Shown here piece by piece: positions 36,501 through 51,500 of a DNA stretch of 64,000 nt. The notes under the pieces are model-generated. The model saw nothing but the letters and a program-made list of their open reading frames with translations, did no database searches and had not been told where the DNA came from. The stretch comes from Protonemura montana (taxonomy: Eukaryota > Arthropoda > Insecta > Plecoptera > Nemouridae): contig OX387607.1 in the NCBI GenBank assembly GCA_947568835.1, positions 15,799,701 through 15,863,700 of the forward strand. The letters run 5' to 3'. The stretch's first letter is position 1, and each line of letters begins with the position of its first letter. A program made the translations under genes and the position numbers.

Positions 36501-39500
36501 GAAGGAACAATGCATCTCGCTTTTTATTTATTTGTGCATTGATCAGTTTATTTAAACGTGAAATTAAATCTATTGAAAAATAAGAACTTAAATACAAAAC
36601 TAAAAGTGCTGGTGACTTCTGCTAAATACCTGCCGTACACTAGCGGATTCTAGCAATGGCTGCCAAAGAGCGGTTTGCAAGCTTGGGTGCATGCCAAACC
36701 TGATAAAAGTTAAAAGTAATCCAAAATATATTAATTTGATCTTTTGTTAATTAATATTTATTGTTTTTCATTCAATATTTATTTTTACTGAAATCATTAA
36801 ATGTTTCAACCAAATAAAAACATTATTTTGTTGCTTTTAAATCGGATAGTTAACAGTAGCATCATGGTGTCATATTTTCTAGGTTGGTATGAGAAGCCCA
36901 GAAAGTAGCAAACTCAAATTAATCCTAGTGTAAATGGAATCAGGTATTATCAACATTTACTGTACCAATGCAGGTTTAGTTTAGTCACATTCTCAGAGCT
37001 CGTGTTAAAACTGTCTTTAAGGCATTTCATCTCGATATTACTCGCATCTAAGATTGGTCTACGCTCAATTAATCTTACCTCCACGGTTGATGCACATGTG
37101 TCGATATTTTATTTTGAGCTTTTGCCCAAAAAGGAACGGCAGCAAGCGCCATCGGGTGGTTACAACCGTAACCACGTGCTGTAGACTCCTCTGCTGTAGC
37201 TCTTACCATCTATAAACCCAATGGTTGAACTGAATGAAATTGAAAGAGAATCTAAATCTAAGAGGTTATAGAAAATGTCTCACACATTATAGCAACTCAG
37301 ATGATAAACATCTTCTGTGCTTAAAATCTTCAGGGGTTTCCTTGGGGTGATTATTTCCCATAAAAAAGTTCCTCGTAAAAAATGTGTTTTATACTGTGGA
37401 CGAATTCAAATCAGCAATTAGATGTCCAAATGTAAAGTTGTAAAAAAGTGTTGTTATTTCTATAATTATTTTCGTTTTTATTTTTATCATTATTATATCA
37501 GTAGTATTATTATTATTACTATCTTTATTATTATTATTATTAGTTCATAAGAATGTCAACATTGTATGTCATTGTGTTTTAGTATAGTACTTAGTTTTAA
37601 TTCTTAAAAATAGTCTGTACGTTCTGCTGCATAGGTATACCTACAGTATGAGAACTTTTTGACTTAAATAAAAAAAAAATAAATAAATAAACTGTAACAT
37701 ACACTGGTATGGACTATAGAGGATGGGGTCATGGATTCGATAGGTTTTAGCTTTGCGCTGACTTGCAGTGTAGATGGTTGCCTAAAGAAGCACAACTCGA
37801 AGTTGAAGACCAGTAGTAGGCAAGTCTAGCCAATGGCTAGAGTTTTGTGGACACGAATTGTAGCTCGAGCTGCAGCCGACATCACGCCTCAGGTTCTATC
37901 ACGCGATGCCAATTGACTGTAGCACTGGTACCAAGTTAACAACTCTCGCGGGGTCAATCCTTTCAAATTTAATCACTTCTCGGTAATTAATTTACTAGTT
38001 GTAAATGCTTTTCTTACAATATAACGGCACGACCCGCGAGAAGCAAGTGAAATAATGCAGTGCACTCGCAATATTTTATACTCATCAGGAATGTTTTGGT
38101 GAAATTAGAAATTGCGTATCGCTTTTAGAGAGTGCGTCTTGCGTAAGTGATTTTTATGGCGTCTTCATTACATAAAATTGAGCAACAATTGCTTGAAATG
38201 GTGAAACAATGTTATCATCGATCTTACCTAGAATCAAACCCGGATCTTTTTGTGACGTGTTCACACTCAATCTATTATTCCCAGAAAAATCGAGGGAAAA
38301 ATGCGTTGAAAATATTTTAGCCGTGACTGTACAAGCACAAGTACATGCACACTTCACTGGTGATTTTTTCTTTTTCTGCTTTTTATTTAATTATAGATTT
38401 TCGGTAATTAGCTTTTAAGAAACGAGTGCTTCTGGGTAGCTATAGACGTGGAAAATGTCTCGTGTCCAGTGCTCTGGGCTGAACGTTAATAACGTTGCAG
38501 GTAACGTTTTGTCGTGTTTTCGTATGGTAAGCCATTTGAACACTGGGAGGGACACTTATTTCTACCTTTTTTTATGCTAGAGACATGAAACCTGAACAAG
38601 AGTAATTATCCCTAAATATTTATAAGGTTATATTTGTGACAGGTGCAGATGATCGTATATTCTGCGTACCTGAATATTGTACCTCCATATTGACTAATTG
38701 CAAATAGTTTTCATAGAATTTAAGTGTTCTTAAGTTTCGCGTGAGTTAAGGAATGCTTCTTCATTTATTTCCCTTTTTAATTGGGATCTTTGGAATAAAT
38801 TAATAAGATGAACATGTGTCACATTTATGCCAAGACATTTTGGTCACTCGTATGACAGAAGTTCGAATGCACGGCATTGTAATAAACATTGTGTTCATTT
38901 ACATGATCGCTTTGCATAACTCTTTAAGTAAACTCGGCTTTCTTAAAATAGTCTTCAATTAATGAAAAAAAAATTAATACCCAGAGGACAATAAAATCGA
39001 TGACGTGTAGCGATATTGACGATTATTTCATTTTTATTGACGCACTTAATTTTATGGGAACTCATCGCATATTCATAACTGGCAGTTTGGGCCTTGAATT
39101 TTGATAGCACTTTGTTGGAGTTAAAGACTTTTGTTCGATTAGAGCTTCATTGCAGGATTTAGTAGAAGATAATTGATGTTAATGGAATGAATTCCAATCC
39201 TTTGGTAATTTTATTCAATCGACCTCCAAACAATTAAATATCTCATTGACATATTCAATTAATAAACCACACACTTGGCATATCTTTTTTAAAAACAAAA
39301 TAACGCCTAACTTTCTATCGAAACGATTCGAAGTGAATTGACACTCTTCACGTCTTCTGTCCAGCCATCAAAGTCTCTTTAGGTCCAAAGAATTACAAGA
39401 AAAGCCTCTTAGAAGACGTCTATTTAAGAGTCAACAAGGTGATAAAGGACTCAACACTACTAACACCCATATAGTAGTGGACCAACCCACAACAACAGCA

Positions 39501-42500
39501 AGACAACTTTAAACAATCGAAAACTAAACGACTTCTTGCTTGGAGTTATGCTAGGTTTAGAAATACAAGTTCACCTCCTCCAAGGCGTGCCAAGAAATAC
39601 AAAAGTGCACAGAATTATCTGCTGAATTAGCGCTCGGGGTTTGGCATTTCAGATAAATATCATTTTATTACCAATGTTTACCTAGATGAGTTATAAAATA
39701 TTATCTTAAAATTTACACGGACCATAAAATCGACTGTTGGTTTGAATTTAAAATATTGACACAATCAATACCTATAGGTAATTTTCACAGAACAATTCGA
39801 CATCTATTTTCTCTGATATCAATAAAGTCGAGTTGATGATGGCTTACAGCAATTGTCCAGTACTTTCATAGATAAAAACAGCAATAAAAATTCCATCTTC
39901 CATGTTTTATCAGTGAAAATATTTCTGTACACATCACGATTTTCAAGAAGTACACAGGCGTAGATAAGAAATTAGTCATTGTACATGTTATATATCAGTA
40001 AAAAGAGAAATCTTTTTGATATCTAATTCATCTGTAACAGGGTAATTGCATTAATTCTATTCACAGATCAAGTTATCACTCATTTAATGTCCCGAATCAT
40101 AATAAATTAGAACTTAACGATACACAAATAGATGTATTAGAATGTTCTTTCATTGCACGGGTATATACGCGTACTAATAAATAGACAGGTAATGATTAAA
40201 TTAAAGCTACCCAAGCAGAGTAATTAAAGAGTTTATCTTCTACACCGAGGTGCATGCCTGTAATGACACATCCATTAAAGACGGAGAAGAATAGCTCGTA
40301 ATGGAGGTTCTTGTAATCAGTAATCAGTATTCAGTGTAGCATAGACATGAGCAGGGCTTTCAAGAAAAGATTAAGCCATGTCGTAGCTATAAACATCTCT
40401 GTGAGAACAACTGGCCAGTTTTAAGAAAAACTATTTCAACTGGGGTTTGAATGCCAAGTAAATGGCTACTAAATTTCCCGACGTTTCGTAACATATACTA
40501 GTTACTTCTTCAGAGGTTCAGAAGTAACTAGTATATGTTGCGAAACGTCGGGAAATTTAGTTGCCCTTTACTTAGCTTTCAAAACCCAGTTGAAATAGTT
40601 TTTGTTAAAACTAGTGCTAAGGATAAATCAAGTAGACATGAGTCTAAAAACCATCACAACTGGCCAGTTTGTCAGATATTCGCAGATGTTTTCCATTTCA
40701 ATCTTATATCATTTTGTGTGTTTCGGTTTTAATTGAATGCGAAAAGAAATGGGATGTGCAAAAGGGAAAGATAAGAAGTTTGAAAAGAAAGTACGGAATA
40801 GAAAAATGTATATACATAAATATGTGCAGGAGCGTGGAAAGTTTAGCAAGTTGTCCCCCCAGACGCTTTTGAAGATCATGGTTTTACCTCAACATTTGAA
40901 ACTAAACCCAGCATCGAGAGACTGAAGATTGATTTGCATTTCATGGCTATGATACAAGATCGTCATAATTTATTTGATCGCTGGCCAATAAAGGAAAGAG
41001 CATTTCCCGGCCAGCATTTTCCGAGCATTTTCCCGGCCACGGCACGGTGGAAAACTTTTACTTTATTTGATGTTTCTTGGTTTCGATATGTATATATATT
41101 TCCATGTCTTGCCTCTCGCTCGCACGCATGTGAATCATAATACGGGACGAGGAGAAAACGTGTGAGATAATGTAGAAGATTCACTTAGTGGTTTATGATC
41201 TTTGATTTAAGAGTGTGGTCCAGAGATTAAACACACATTGCTAAAAGTATGCAGCTAAACAGCAGACATAGCTTTTAACTAAATCTATGTCAAACATTCA
41301 AGATTCGAACTGTATGGGAAAAGTACATGCGAGGCTAAACAATCAGGGTAAGGGAGAAATATGCAACAGTAATATGGCTCGAAAAACAAATGACAATCTT
41401 CAAAAAGCATGATAAAACCTAAGAGAAATTTGAAGAAAACATTTGCTCGAAACATGGCAAAACATGGCTTCATAACCTAACATGTTGTAATTTAACTGTG
41501 TATTTAAACTGAGATTTTTTAAAATAATAAATAAAAATCATTAATATCAAAGATCGAATATTTGCAAGTTTGCATCGCATGAGCTTTGCAACGTAAAACC
41601 GTCTAAAAAGTAACTTTTACTGGAACCTATATTTTACTTGAGATTCTAAATCCGACTTGACATCTCTTAACTTTGGGACTGTAAATTGGAAAGTGGCCAG
41701 GAGGGGTGAGAGGAAGGTTGATAGCATATAAACTTGATGGTTGCTTGGTACGATGGGGTGGGGTGGAGGTGGGGGCGCTACTTTGGTGTAGGGCTGTGGG
41801 ATTTAGAGTCAAAGTGATTGTGACACCCCGACCACCCCCGACCACCCCCGGCTCTGAAAGTGTGCGGTCGTCAAAGTACCTCTGTCAGGCGATACTCAAT
41901 TTCATCAAAATATTCCAGCTTTAGCATTGTTTTAAATTTGTACATTTGGTGGCACGATTACAATTTGAATTCAGTGAAGCGGTTTTGACCGAAAGCACCC
42001 AACTCACGTGCAAATACGACAAAAAACTGCCCGGTCTTTTATTCTATGTCCAGTGGCTTTCAAATATTAACGTTCAATGTAAACCTCTCAAAAATTGATG
42101 TCCAAACGGCGACTCGAACCCCGACCTCCACCTGTTTGAGCTTCAATTTTTGAGAGGTTATTAGTGTTCCTAATAATAAAATACCCCTGCAAGCGTTTGC
42201 AATTTAAATCAGATTTAACACATTCTATATTAACGTATTTATTTGAAATTAAACCGTAAATACGATATTGAAAAATTGTCCACATATACAAACATAAAAG
42301 AACGTGTTGAGCAAGAACGTTTTGAGTACGCATTTAATTTATTTTCGTCACTCTGTCGTTTAATTGAGCCTAATTAAAAAGCTGACTAACTGCATAAAAT
42401 ACACCTTTTCTTCTAATTCTTGACGTCTTTTCCCTTATTTATTGTTGTCTTTTTCCCTTCTTCGTGTCACACTTGTTTTTATATTGAACTCGTTGACTTT

Positions 42501-45500
42501 TACAATACAAATACAATATAAAAATAATACAAATACAATTTAGATGCTGAATTCACGTGGAAAGCAATACAACCTGGTGCATGTGGGTGAGGTATTATAC
42601 CAAGTTTTCTATCTAACTGCCATTTCATATGATGCCATTTCAAAAGTATGATGCCATTTCAAAAGTATGATGCCATTTCAAAAGTATGATGCCATTTCAA
42701 AAGTATGATGCCATTTCATAGATATGATTAGATGTTTGAAAATGTACAACTCTAATAATTTTCAACCTTGAAGTCCAAACTAAAGCGGTTGCTTCGAGCA
42801 GTACCGCTTAACAAAACAACGAGCCATGCTCTGCACCTCACATTTTTCAATTTACACATCGCGGTAATCTTGACAAATTGTGCTAAAAAAGAAAACATTA
42901 TTTTCGTGAAGTTTTAAACAGATTTCCCGTCCCTCTTGGCTCATATCATAAAATAACTTTTTAATAATATGATGGATTTTTTGATGGCAAGAACTTACTT
43001 TTCATATAGTATGTCAAAAAAAGCAGCAACCACTTGGTGTATATGCTTTAATATGAAAAGCATAGGCCCGGCAATATATTTCCGCTGATATTACATTATA
43101 ACTTATACATTTTAAGGGGTGAGTGTTCGCTTTAGTTCGCTCCTACGGCCGGTTCCACGGCAAAATGGTTGACGGTTATGAAAAAGGTGTTTGCCATGAA
43201 ATATTTATAAGCAATAATGCAGATGTGTGTCTATGGCTGTGCCCCAGGGAGCGACTAGCCCGCTTTGCAGACTACTTCGATATTAATTCCCCTTTCTCCC
43301 ACCCACTGCCTCGCATTACTCCAGGAAAAAAATGCGCGAATTAATTGCACAGTACGGTACCTAGACATTTTCAAACAAGCACATAACGTCACATAAGCCT
43401 GGTGATCTTATCGGTCAGTTATTTGATTTCAGACATTTTCAATTTCAACCGCACGATTTTTCCCCAAAGAGTTTATGTTCAAAAGTCAATCTTTTGCAAG
43501 TCTTAGCATCTTTTGCTGCTTTTTCTTGTTTCCTTGCAAATGCAATTTGTCAAGAACGCTCTTTTCAAAAACTAGAAACGTGTAATTTTATATATTCAAA
43601 GCGAAAAGTACTGAAAGGGATAATGGGTTTAGTAAAATGTTGCACTATTTTTAAAAAACGGTTTAAAATGTTTCTTCATGCACTAAAAAGATTCTTGATA
43701 TTTTTAAATGTTGTCTGATTAAATTTGCCGGCCAACGGTTTCAGCAAAGATAGCCGGATCATTATTGTTAACAACTCTTGGGTTGTAGTGAACAAACGCA
43801 CATTGCGTGAGGTTTTCGCATGAATTTACTTCTTCAATTGCCATGCATTTTGATGAGCATTGCCTCCAGTCAAACACTTGATGGCCCCGACGATACCAAA
43901 CTTCGCGGTGGTAACTTTTTCAAACTTTTATATTCTAGATAGTATCATTCGGTTTCTCGTGAGGCGTTATTTGTTCAAATATGAATATCGTAGCGAAGAG
44001 CGCCCTGAGCGACCACCGCTCCCGAGCGGTTGCACGTTCGCTACTTGGATTACACGAGCAGCGAGCCGAGCTGGCTATTCATTAAAAGAGGTCGCCATTT
44101 TGTTATTAGAACATTAGCTTGAAAGAAAAATACACATGTAGGAGCATGTTTCATTTAATATTTTTAATATTTTAACCTCACAAACGCGACTGAATATGTA
44201 ACGATGCATTTATTTGGAATAATTTTTAGACATTGACTGTTAAATCAGAGAAGTATTGACATGTTAGTTATTACCGAATAAGTTGGCCGTGTTACTAAAA
44301 ATCTTTACAACTGGTACAGAAAATCTCTCACAAACGTATGAAAGTGTTAATGCTTAGAACAAATCCTTCGCCACTCGAGAAAATTATACGATTGAAAGGC
44401 TATAACATCGATTGGTAAACCAATTTATGACTCGAGACAGATGGATTTTATATGGATTGCAAAATGTAATAGATATTTATAATAATTCTGTCCATTGAAA
44501 TTTATAGGTTATGTATTTTGTACGCCCTTTCTGAACTTTCAACGCCTCTCTTTCATGTCATTTTCAAGGGAAGTTAAAGACTGAACGTAATCAATTATTT
44601 ATAATCATTTTATGATTACAACTGCGATTAACATGGTTCGTGATCAATACAATAAAGAAGTTATAGGTAATAATTTAATGGCCACAGCCTTGCACATGTA
44701 GATTATGTATGGTACTGTCCGATGGTAACATATATAGGTACCTATACGCTATTGCGGGTAATCTTGAATGATAATCGGTGAAACTCATTATCCCCTGTGG
44801 CACCGCAATGCGATCAATTATTTAGACTCGTGTAATTATGGATTCATTCAAACAGATTACCAATTAATTCCAAAGGGAAAGGATTTTGATGCACATTTGA
44901 TGCCGTTGCCATCGAAGTAGTCAGAAAATTGAATAACATGATTCAAATAACAGGGATTTTCTTTGATTTATAGGTAATACAATCTAAAAGCGAGTTCTTC
45001 TAGGAAATTGAAGTGTTAAAAATGACTTTATCTTAATTATAAATTAAAGAGATGGATGTTTTATTTCAAAACAAACTTGGGGCTCAATATGGAAGCAATT
45101 TCAGGTCATAACGCAGCCGTCGAAATGTTGCCTCCAATTATCTTTATCTTAATTTCTCGAAGCACGAGCAGCCAACTTTGATATAAAATGATCGAATCAA
45201 GCCCCAGGCCATTATATACACACACACACAATTTCGTATGCATTCACATGATCTTATAATACGAGCACCACTCCCTGTTCACGAATAGGATCCAAGCAAT
45301 TTAGTCTTGCTGCCTCATGATTGGCTGCTGACTGACTTTAATGGACGAATTACGTGTTAAATCGACAACAATGGGAATGAGAAGGAAGTGGCCAGTTAGT
45401 TTGATATGATTACCAAAGCCTCTCCCTTGCGTAATGATCAAAAATAAAGATGGGGGGCACGACGGTAATGATCTGTGATCATGGCATCGATAAAAATACC

Positions 45501-48500
45501 ACAGAAAGCGGCTGCAGAGTCTCCGGCAGACAATAATGGAACTACTTTTAGAACAAAACCGATCGCTTTTTCGTGATATCGTTTTCTTGTCGTGGACAAA
45601 GAAGCACAAAAAGTTATAATCAAACAAAATCCTATTCACAAAACACAAAGGTTTTTGTCAAAACATAGCGTGATGTTCACTGTTACAGCCAAAGAATTGC
45701 AAATTGCTTTTTCTTGAGATCATCTTTGTTAATTCGAAACATGAGATGGGAACGAGTTCATCAAGACCGAGGCACAATTAGTAATTTAAATATTCAATTG
45801 TGTTCAACACAACTTTGCTATGGTTTTGATGTAAGTGATCTTATCTGCAATTTTTGGGCAACTTTTGCATTTGCGTTTTCACGAATTGTAAAAGTAATCT
45901 CGAATCGTTGTGAACTCGATCGTAATTAATGTTTTGAAAAGCAACATACGCGTTGTCAGATTGAAAGCAGCAAACAAATTAACGCACGCATCCATTACAA
46001 TTATTGTACACGAATTTCAATTGGCTCCAGTCTCGTATCACAATTTCAATCAAAACTTGGACTTTTTGTTTCGCTCATTTTAATAACGCTTAAAACAACG
46101 CGATTCATGCAACAGAATTGTGTTCAAAAAACAAACTTTTGATTGAAACAAGAATTGATGTTACTTACTAAACACTTCCTTGCATTTTATGAATTGAATT
46201 ATGTCTAATTATTTTGTATTTACGTCAAGAAACACCTAGGTATGGGAACAATTCGTTGGCAAATTGAAAATAATGTCGCATTTAAGTAATATTCCGCAGC
46301 GCACGCAAGTTAGCCATCAGGTGCCATAACTCAACATGGCTTCATCAGGTAAAATGCACTGGATGCATTATGTACTGGATGCATTACACTGCAAGAACAA
46401 GATCAAAACACACACATTGCTGATTGTATTGCATATCAGTTCAATTGAAATGCATACAAAATGAGAAGGCAATATTACCAGAGGATATGTTTTAATGCAT
46501 GCGTGGTTAAAAATATCCTTTGTCTTATGCTACAAGAAAGTCAATTGCTTCTCTAAGTGCAAGAATCACTTGTTTCTGCGATAGTTGGATTGTGCGGTCA
46601 CTTTTTATAATCGATTAAATAAATCAATACTGCAATTACCGCGTGTACGCAATTATGAACCTTGATTTAGTTAAATAATTGTCATTTGAAAGCTGACTCG
46701 AAATAATCTCGCGAGCAAACTGGTTTCCAGCTCACAGCGATGTAAAGTCAAGACTCGCTTTTATTGCGTCGAATGATAAAACACTTGCTGTAATTGAACG
46801 AGTTGTACAAAAAAATATATACAATTATTCTGGAAAATGGAGAGATTTTACGAGTGGCTTAGAAATTTGGAGATAAGTTTTATGTTTAATGTCTGTCCGC
46901 AGGCTTAGAAAAAAAGAAATTTTGCGAAATTTTGTATAATTTAGAGCGGCATTTAGTAGATCACTTTCATAAAATTTATGTAATATTCAGCGCAATTGAT
47001 TTCAGTTCTTATTTCAGATTCACAAATAAGTACCGAATGCGAACGTTACTAAAAATATTTGCATTTATAAATGGCCACGTGTCGGTTTTGCAACGCCAAC
47101 ACAGCTCTGGTCCTCAATGCTCTTGCTTTGTGTTTGCAAAATAAAGCAAACAAAACAACTCAATTTTCAAAAGCTTTTCAAAATCATCTAAAAATACAAA
47201 CAACACGCGCTCATTTTTAAAGAAAGATCTTTTCATAATCTTCTGACCAGCCGTTAGTTCATCTTGTCCAATCACAGCCAACATAACAAATAAATCTATT
47301 TCGTTTGAAAATCTCGCTCGGCAATCGGCATTACACTCTGGTACATTTCATCTCATCAAAACAATTGAAAGTTTGCTCACAGGTACCTCCCTCTGCAGAG
47401 TTTGCATGGACATTTACTATGCACTATTAACAATTGTCTACCAAATGGCAAGGAGCCAAAAAAACTTTCAAAACCATGGGCTTTTGTATGCTGAGTAAAA
47501 ATCAACCAAGTGTTTCTTGAGTTCCATATGCCATGCCATGACCCATATTTATCATATGAGTAAAAGATAATAAATTATCAGATAAATAATTTAAAAAAAA
47601 TGCGAAAATGTCCTTGATTTTTCATGGGATTAAACCTAGATTTCGAAGTTTGTAATTTTTTTTGTAAACTAGTTCTAAAGCTAGAGTTCTAAATTAGAAA
47701 TGAGTGTAAAACTCTACAGCCACGTGAAGCAGTTGTCTATCATTCACCCCTTCCTTGTTCTAGCAACGTTCCCCATCACACGGAGGATCGGACACCCCTA
47801 CCAGAACCGGACGCCGCCGAAACGGAAGAAGCCGAGGACCTCGTTCACCCGACTGCAGATCGCAGAGCTGGAGAAACGATTTCACAAACAGAAATACTTG
47901 GCGTCGGCTGAACGGGCGTCGCTAGCGAAGACGCTGAAGATGACCGACGCCCAAGTGAAGACTTGGTTCCAGAATAGGAGGACCAAGTGGAGGTAATGGA
48001 CAAGACGCTTGCTACGTTTAATAGTAAAGCCCCTTAATGTTAAACGTCCTGTCATTGAGCTTATTTAGGTTTCAAGAGTGTTCTGCTGAGCAAACGAGAT
48101 CGGCAATAACAAGTGGTTACGGTAATTCTGCCATCCGATGGCGCTTGCAGCCGTCCTTTTTTAACAAACCTCAGAAATCCAATCAGTACGACTCAAAATT
48201 AAAAAAAATATATAAAATAAAGATCAGTTATAAGAGAATTTCTTAACTCTCAAAAAGTTGGTGACTCCATACAAAAGCAACTATTTAGTTTGTTTTCAAC
48301 GCTAAGAAAGTACAACATTAGCGCTGGTGCTCTGAATTAACCTATAAATCCAGTGCTTTTATGAGCCGCTGCAAGCAATGAAGTGAACCGTGTTGGTGCT
48401 CTAAAGGTTTCTCTCTACTCTCGGGTTGTAAAGAACAGAAAACATTCGTTTCATTTCAGAGTTGATTGCAAGAACCCGCTGGCTTTTACCAGTCTTTTGT

Positions 48501-51500
48501 CGGTGTTATAGGAAATCAGCTGTTTTCAACGACATTGTCGGGGAGATGGAGGAGATGGAGGACAGAACTTAGCACAGGTTCTTGTTTTCTTTGGCTGGCA
48601 AAATGCTGATGCAGCTATACACTCAGCGCCTACGCCTAATACCTGCATCTAAACCCTCGAGGTCTCTTTGGATTCACAGATATATTCAAGTCTCATCCGT
48701 GTTTCCCTGGCTAATTGGTCTCAAATGCAAAGCAGCGTTCCTTGAATTCCAACTCGAAGCATGTCCCGAAACTCGAAGTAATTACCGGTCATATTACGGG
48801 GTTATAACAATGCTCAAGTAATGGTGCAAACGTATAATTGCATTTTAAACTCTCACGAATTACTGCATGACTATCAAATGCAATGCATTTAGCAATTATA
48901 AATTGATGAAACTCCTGGATAATGGTTCGACAAGTACTTTTAAATACTTGCCTTGTCTGGTTTGTCGAATATTTGACCAATTCCTATTCGTGCTCAAGCC
49001 TCAAGTGAGCTTCTTAACCTTCTGTCAGATTTGTTGAGAATGACACTAAATAAAGATGAGCATCAAAAGATCCTTTGTTTCAAACCGAAGCTATTGACTT
49101 AAAAACCAAGAGACTGTGGAAAAGTGTTTGGCCGATGTTATTATAGTCATTAAAGCAAGTGATTTTGCGCTAACTTTGCAATTACTGTCGTCATCGGGTC
49201 GGAAAAATGGCTCGACTCACGAGCGAATCATGATCTTTGCCTCACGAATGAATACAGGTTTAATTATCTACGCAATTCTGAAGATCTTCACGTATATTTG
49301 AAGAGTTTCAAACCGTGACACGTTCCGTTATTGACAGGTATATTGGATTTTTTCAATTTTACAGATTGAAATTTATGAGTTGGAAACCTTGGAGTTTGGT
49401 CATGACTGACTTTTTCTTGCCCGGAATCATTCAGATAAATCGTCAGAATTCTGCGGATATATTTGATGAATAACGAATAAAAAGAAATATAACGATATTA
49501 TACCATTCGGCTGTAGGACGATTTCTGAATAATAATTTTACGCCCAACTGAAAAAAAAAATGAAACATGCGCCCGGAGAAATCATCAAAAATAACATTTT
49601 AAAATGCCTTGCGTTAATTTCCAATCAACCGCAAGGAATTACAACAATAGTAACCTATCAACAATGAAAGCAAAGTGGTAAATAAAACAAGTTTTGATAT
49701 AAAACAAACAGGAGGTGTTTTAATTATGGCATGTGGAGCTAGTTGGGCCCGCGGTGTTGCAGATAGTGGTAATGGGAATACCATGTCACGTCCAGACCAG
49801 ACGCTGCGAGGTAGAGGAACCCGGCGCCTGTAAGTGTCTGCAGAGGCTGGCGCCAGTGGTGTGCGGTCCACGAGGGGCTCTGTGACACTGAGATAGGGGA
49901 CAAAATATGTTTCTAACATAATACTAAGTTGTGCCAAAACAGTTTCTTGGTCTTTAAACTCTTTTTCACATTTCAATTTTTCTTTTTCTTGGTTTAGTGG
50001 TTGTTTTCAGAGCAATGGTTTGATTTTATTATGTGTTTTTCGGTTTTTCTCTGCGTTGAAGAGGTTTGCGGTCCTAGAAAGGGTCTCACGTCTCAACGTT
50101 TCCACGAGGCACGGTCTTGTCATCTTCAGGAGACGTGAGACCCTTTCGAGGGCCACAAACCTCTTCAACGCAGAGCAAATCCGAAAAACACATCATAACA
50201 TTTCCTATTCTTCTTTTTCAAAGCAATTTCCTTTCACTTTTATTTCACTTCATCCATGATTTACAAAACAAAATGTTCACATTTTTCCTTTTAATGAAAA
50301 ATAAAAGGCAACATGGCGTGAAGTTCACAACATATACAAGATGAAATTTGACACAGAATTAAAAACCACGGTTGCATTTTTTAAATTTTTTCGATCTATG
50401 CCTACAAAGCAAAACAAAGTAGACAAGAGTTTAAAAACCATATTGAATAAAACTATTTAAAACTTATTATAGTGTTGTTATTTTAGTTTCATGCTTCTGG
50501 AAGCGCCAATGTAAATATCCATAAAAAATAATAATTTGATCGAAACTGACCGATGTTGAAACTAAAACGATGATTGAATATCAAGAGCAATCATAATTAA
50601 TTATCAACATCAAGTAGCTACACTGAAGAGGCTACCATTTTGTTCAAATTACAAGCTTGACCTTTCGGTTTTTTAGCGCTATGGTTAAAACTAAAAGTGA
50701 ACTGACCCAAAACTATCAATAGAATAAAAGTGACGAACGCAGTTGTGACAGTTTACCTTGGAAGTAAAACAATCGTTCTGGTGTTGAAAAGAAATTGTAG
50801 ACCAGGGATTTGATATTACTTTGCAATTACATGAGATCAATCAAATCAGCGGATACTTTTCAATGCTGAACTCTCAAAGTTGAACTCTCAAACCCCATGA
50901 TTTCTTGGACAGCACCCGATGCACGCCACTGCTCTGTCCAGTGGTCGGTCACGTAGGTGTGTTCAACCAAGGACCCAATAATGTTCGGTAACCTACCTGA
51001 TTTATATCACAGCGTTATTCACCTGACAGTAAATGATTGTTTTTAGATAAATAAATAAAGTTTATTTTAAAAGCTTTAATTTAATGATTAAAACGCTTTT
51101 AATCGCGTGGTATTCGGATAGTTATAAAAATACACGAGTCATGTTTTTATATATCAAAATTATCTTCTCCATTTGATAGCTTTCAATACCTGCTTTGAAT
51201 TTAATTAAAAATAAGTCAAGAATCGAGAGCCATGGCAACCTCTTATATGAAAAGTAAACAAAACCATGCGACAGTTTCTTGGATAAAAAATAAAATAACC
51301 TTGAAAAGAAGAAAACCGAACGGTTTGTCGTGTTGGAAACTCCGGTTCTCGTTAGATCACCGAAGTTAAGCAACACTGCGCTGAGTCAGGTATTGAATGG
51401 GTGACCATTATACACATGACCAGTTCTGTTCGGGAGAGAGCTTGGAGGGATGAAAGTTAAACAACACTGCGCTGAGTCAGGTATTGAATGGGTGACCATT

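Larger units (their letters stand above)
27564..47763 (+). other. Tlx intron 1
   Basis: 20.2 kb, GT...TAG. Contains a pentanucleotide array, the 46-bp satellite, tRNA-related SINEs, a foldback element, family B copy 2 and short tandem repeats, each listed separately. The remaining sequence (for example 27610-28640, 29210-33950, 37200-40400, 42730-47690) is AT-rich with no exon I can support. Enhancers are likely somewhere in this interval but cannot be recognised without alignment. Confidence 0.9.

Noticed and set aside
51330-51412. Functional 5S rRNA gene
   Set aside because: Only about 80 bases resemble 5S, the 5' and 3' ends are absent or replaced, and the unit continues into a SINE body with target-site duplications.
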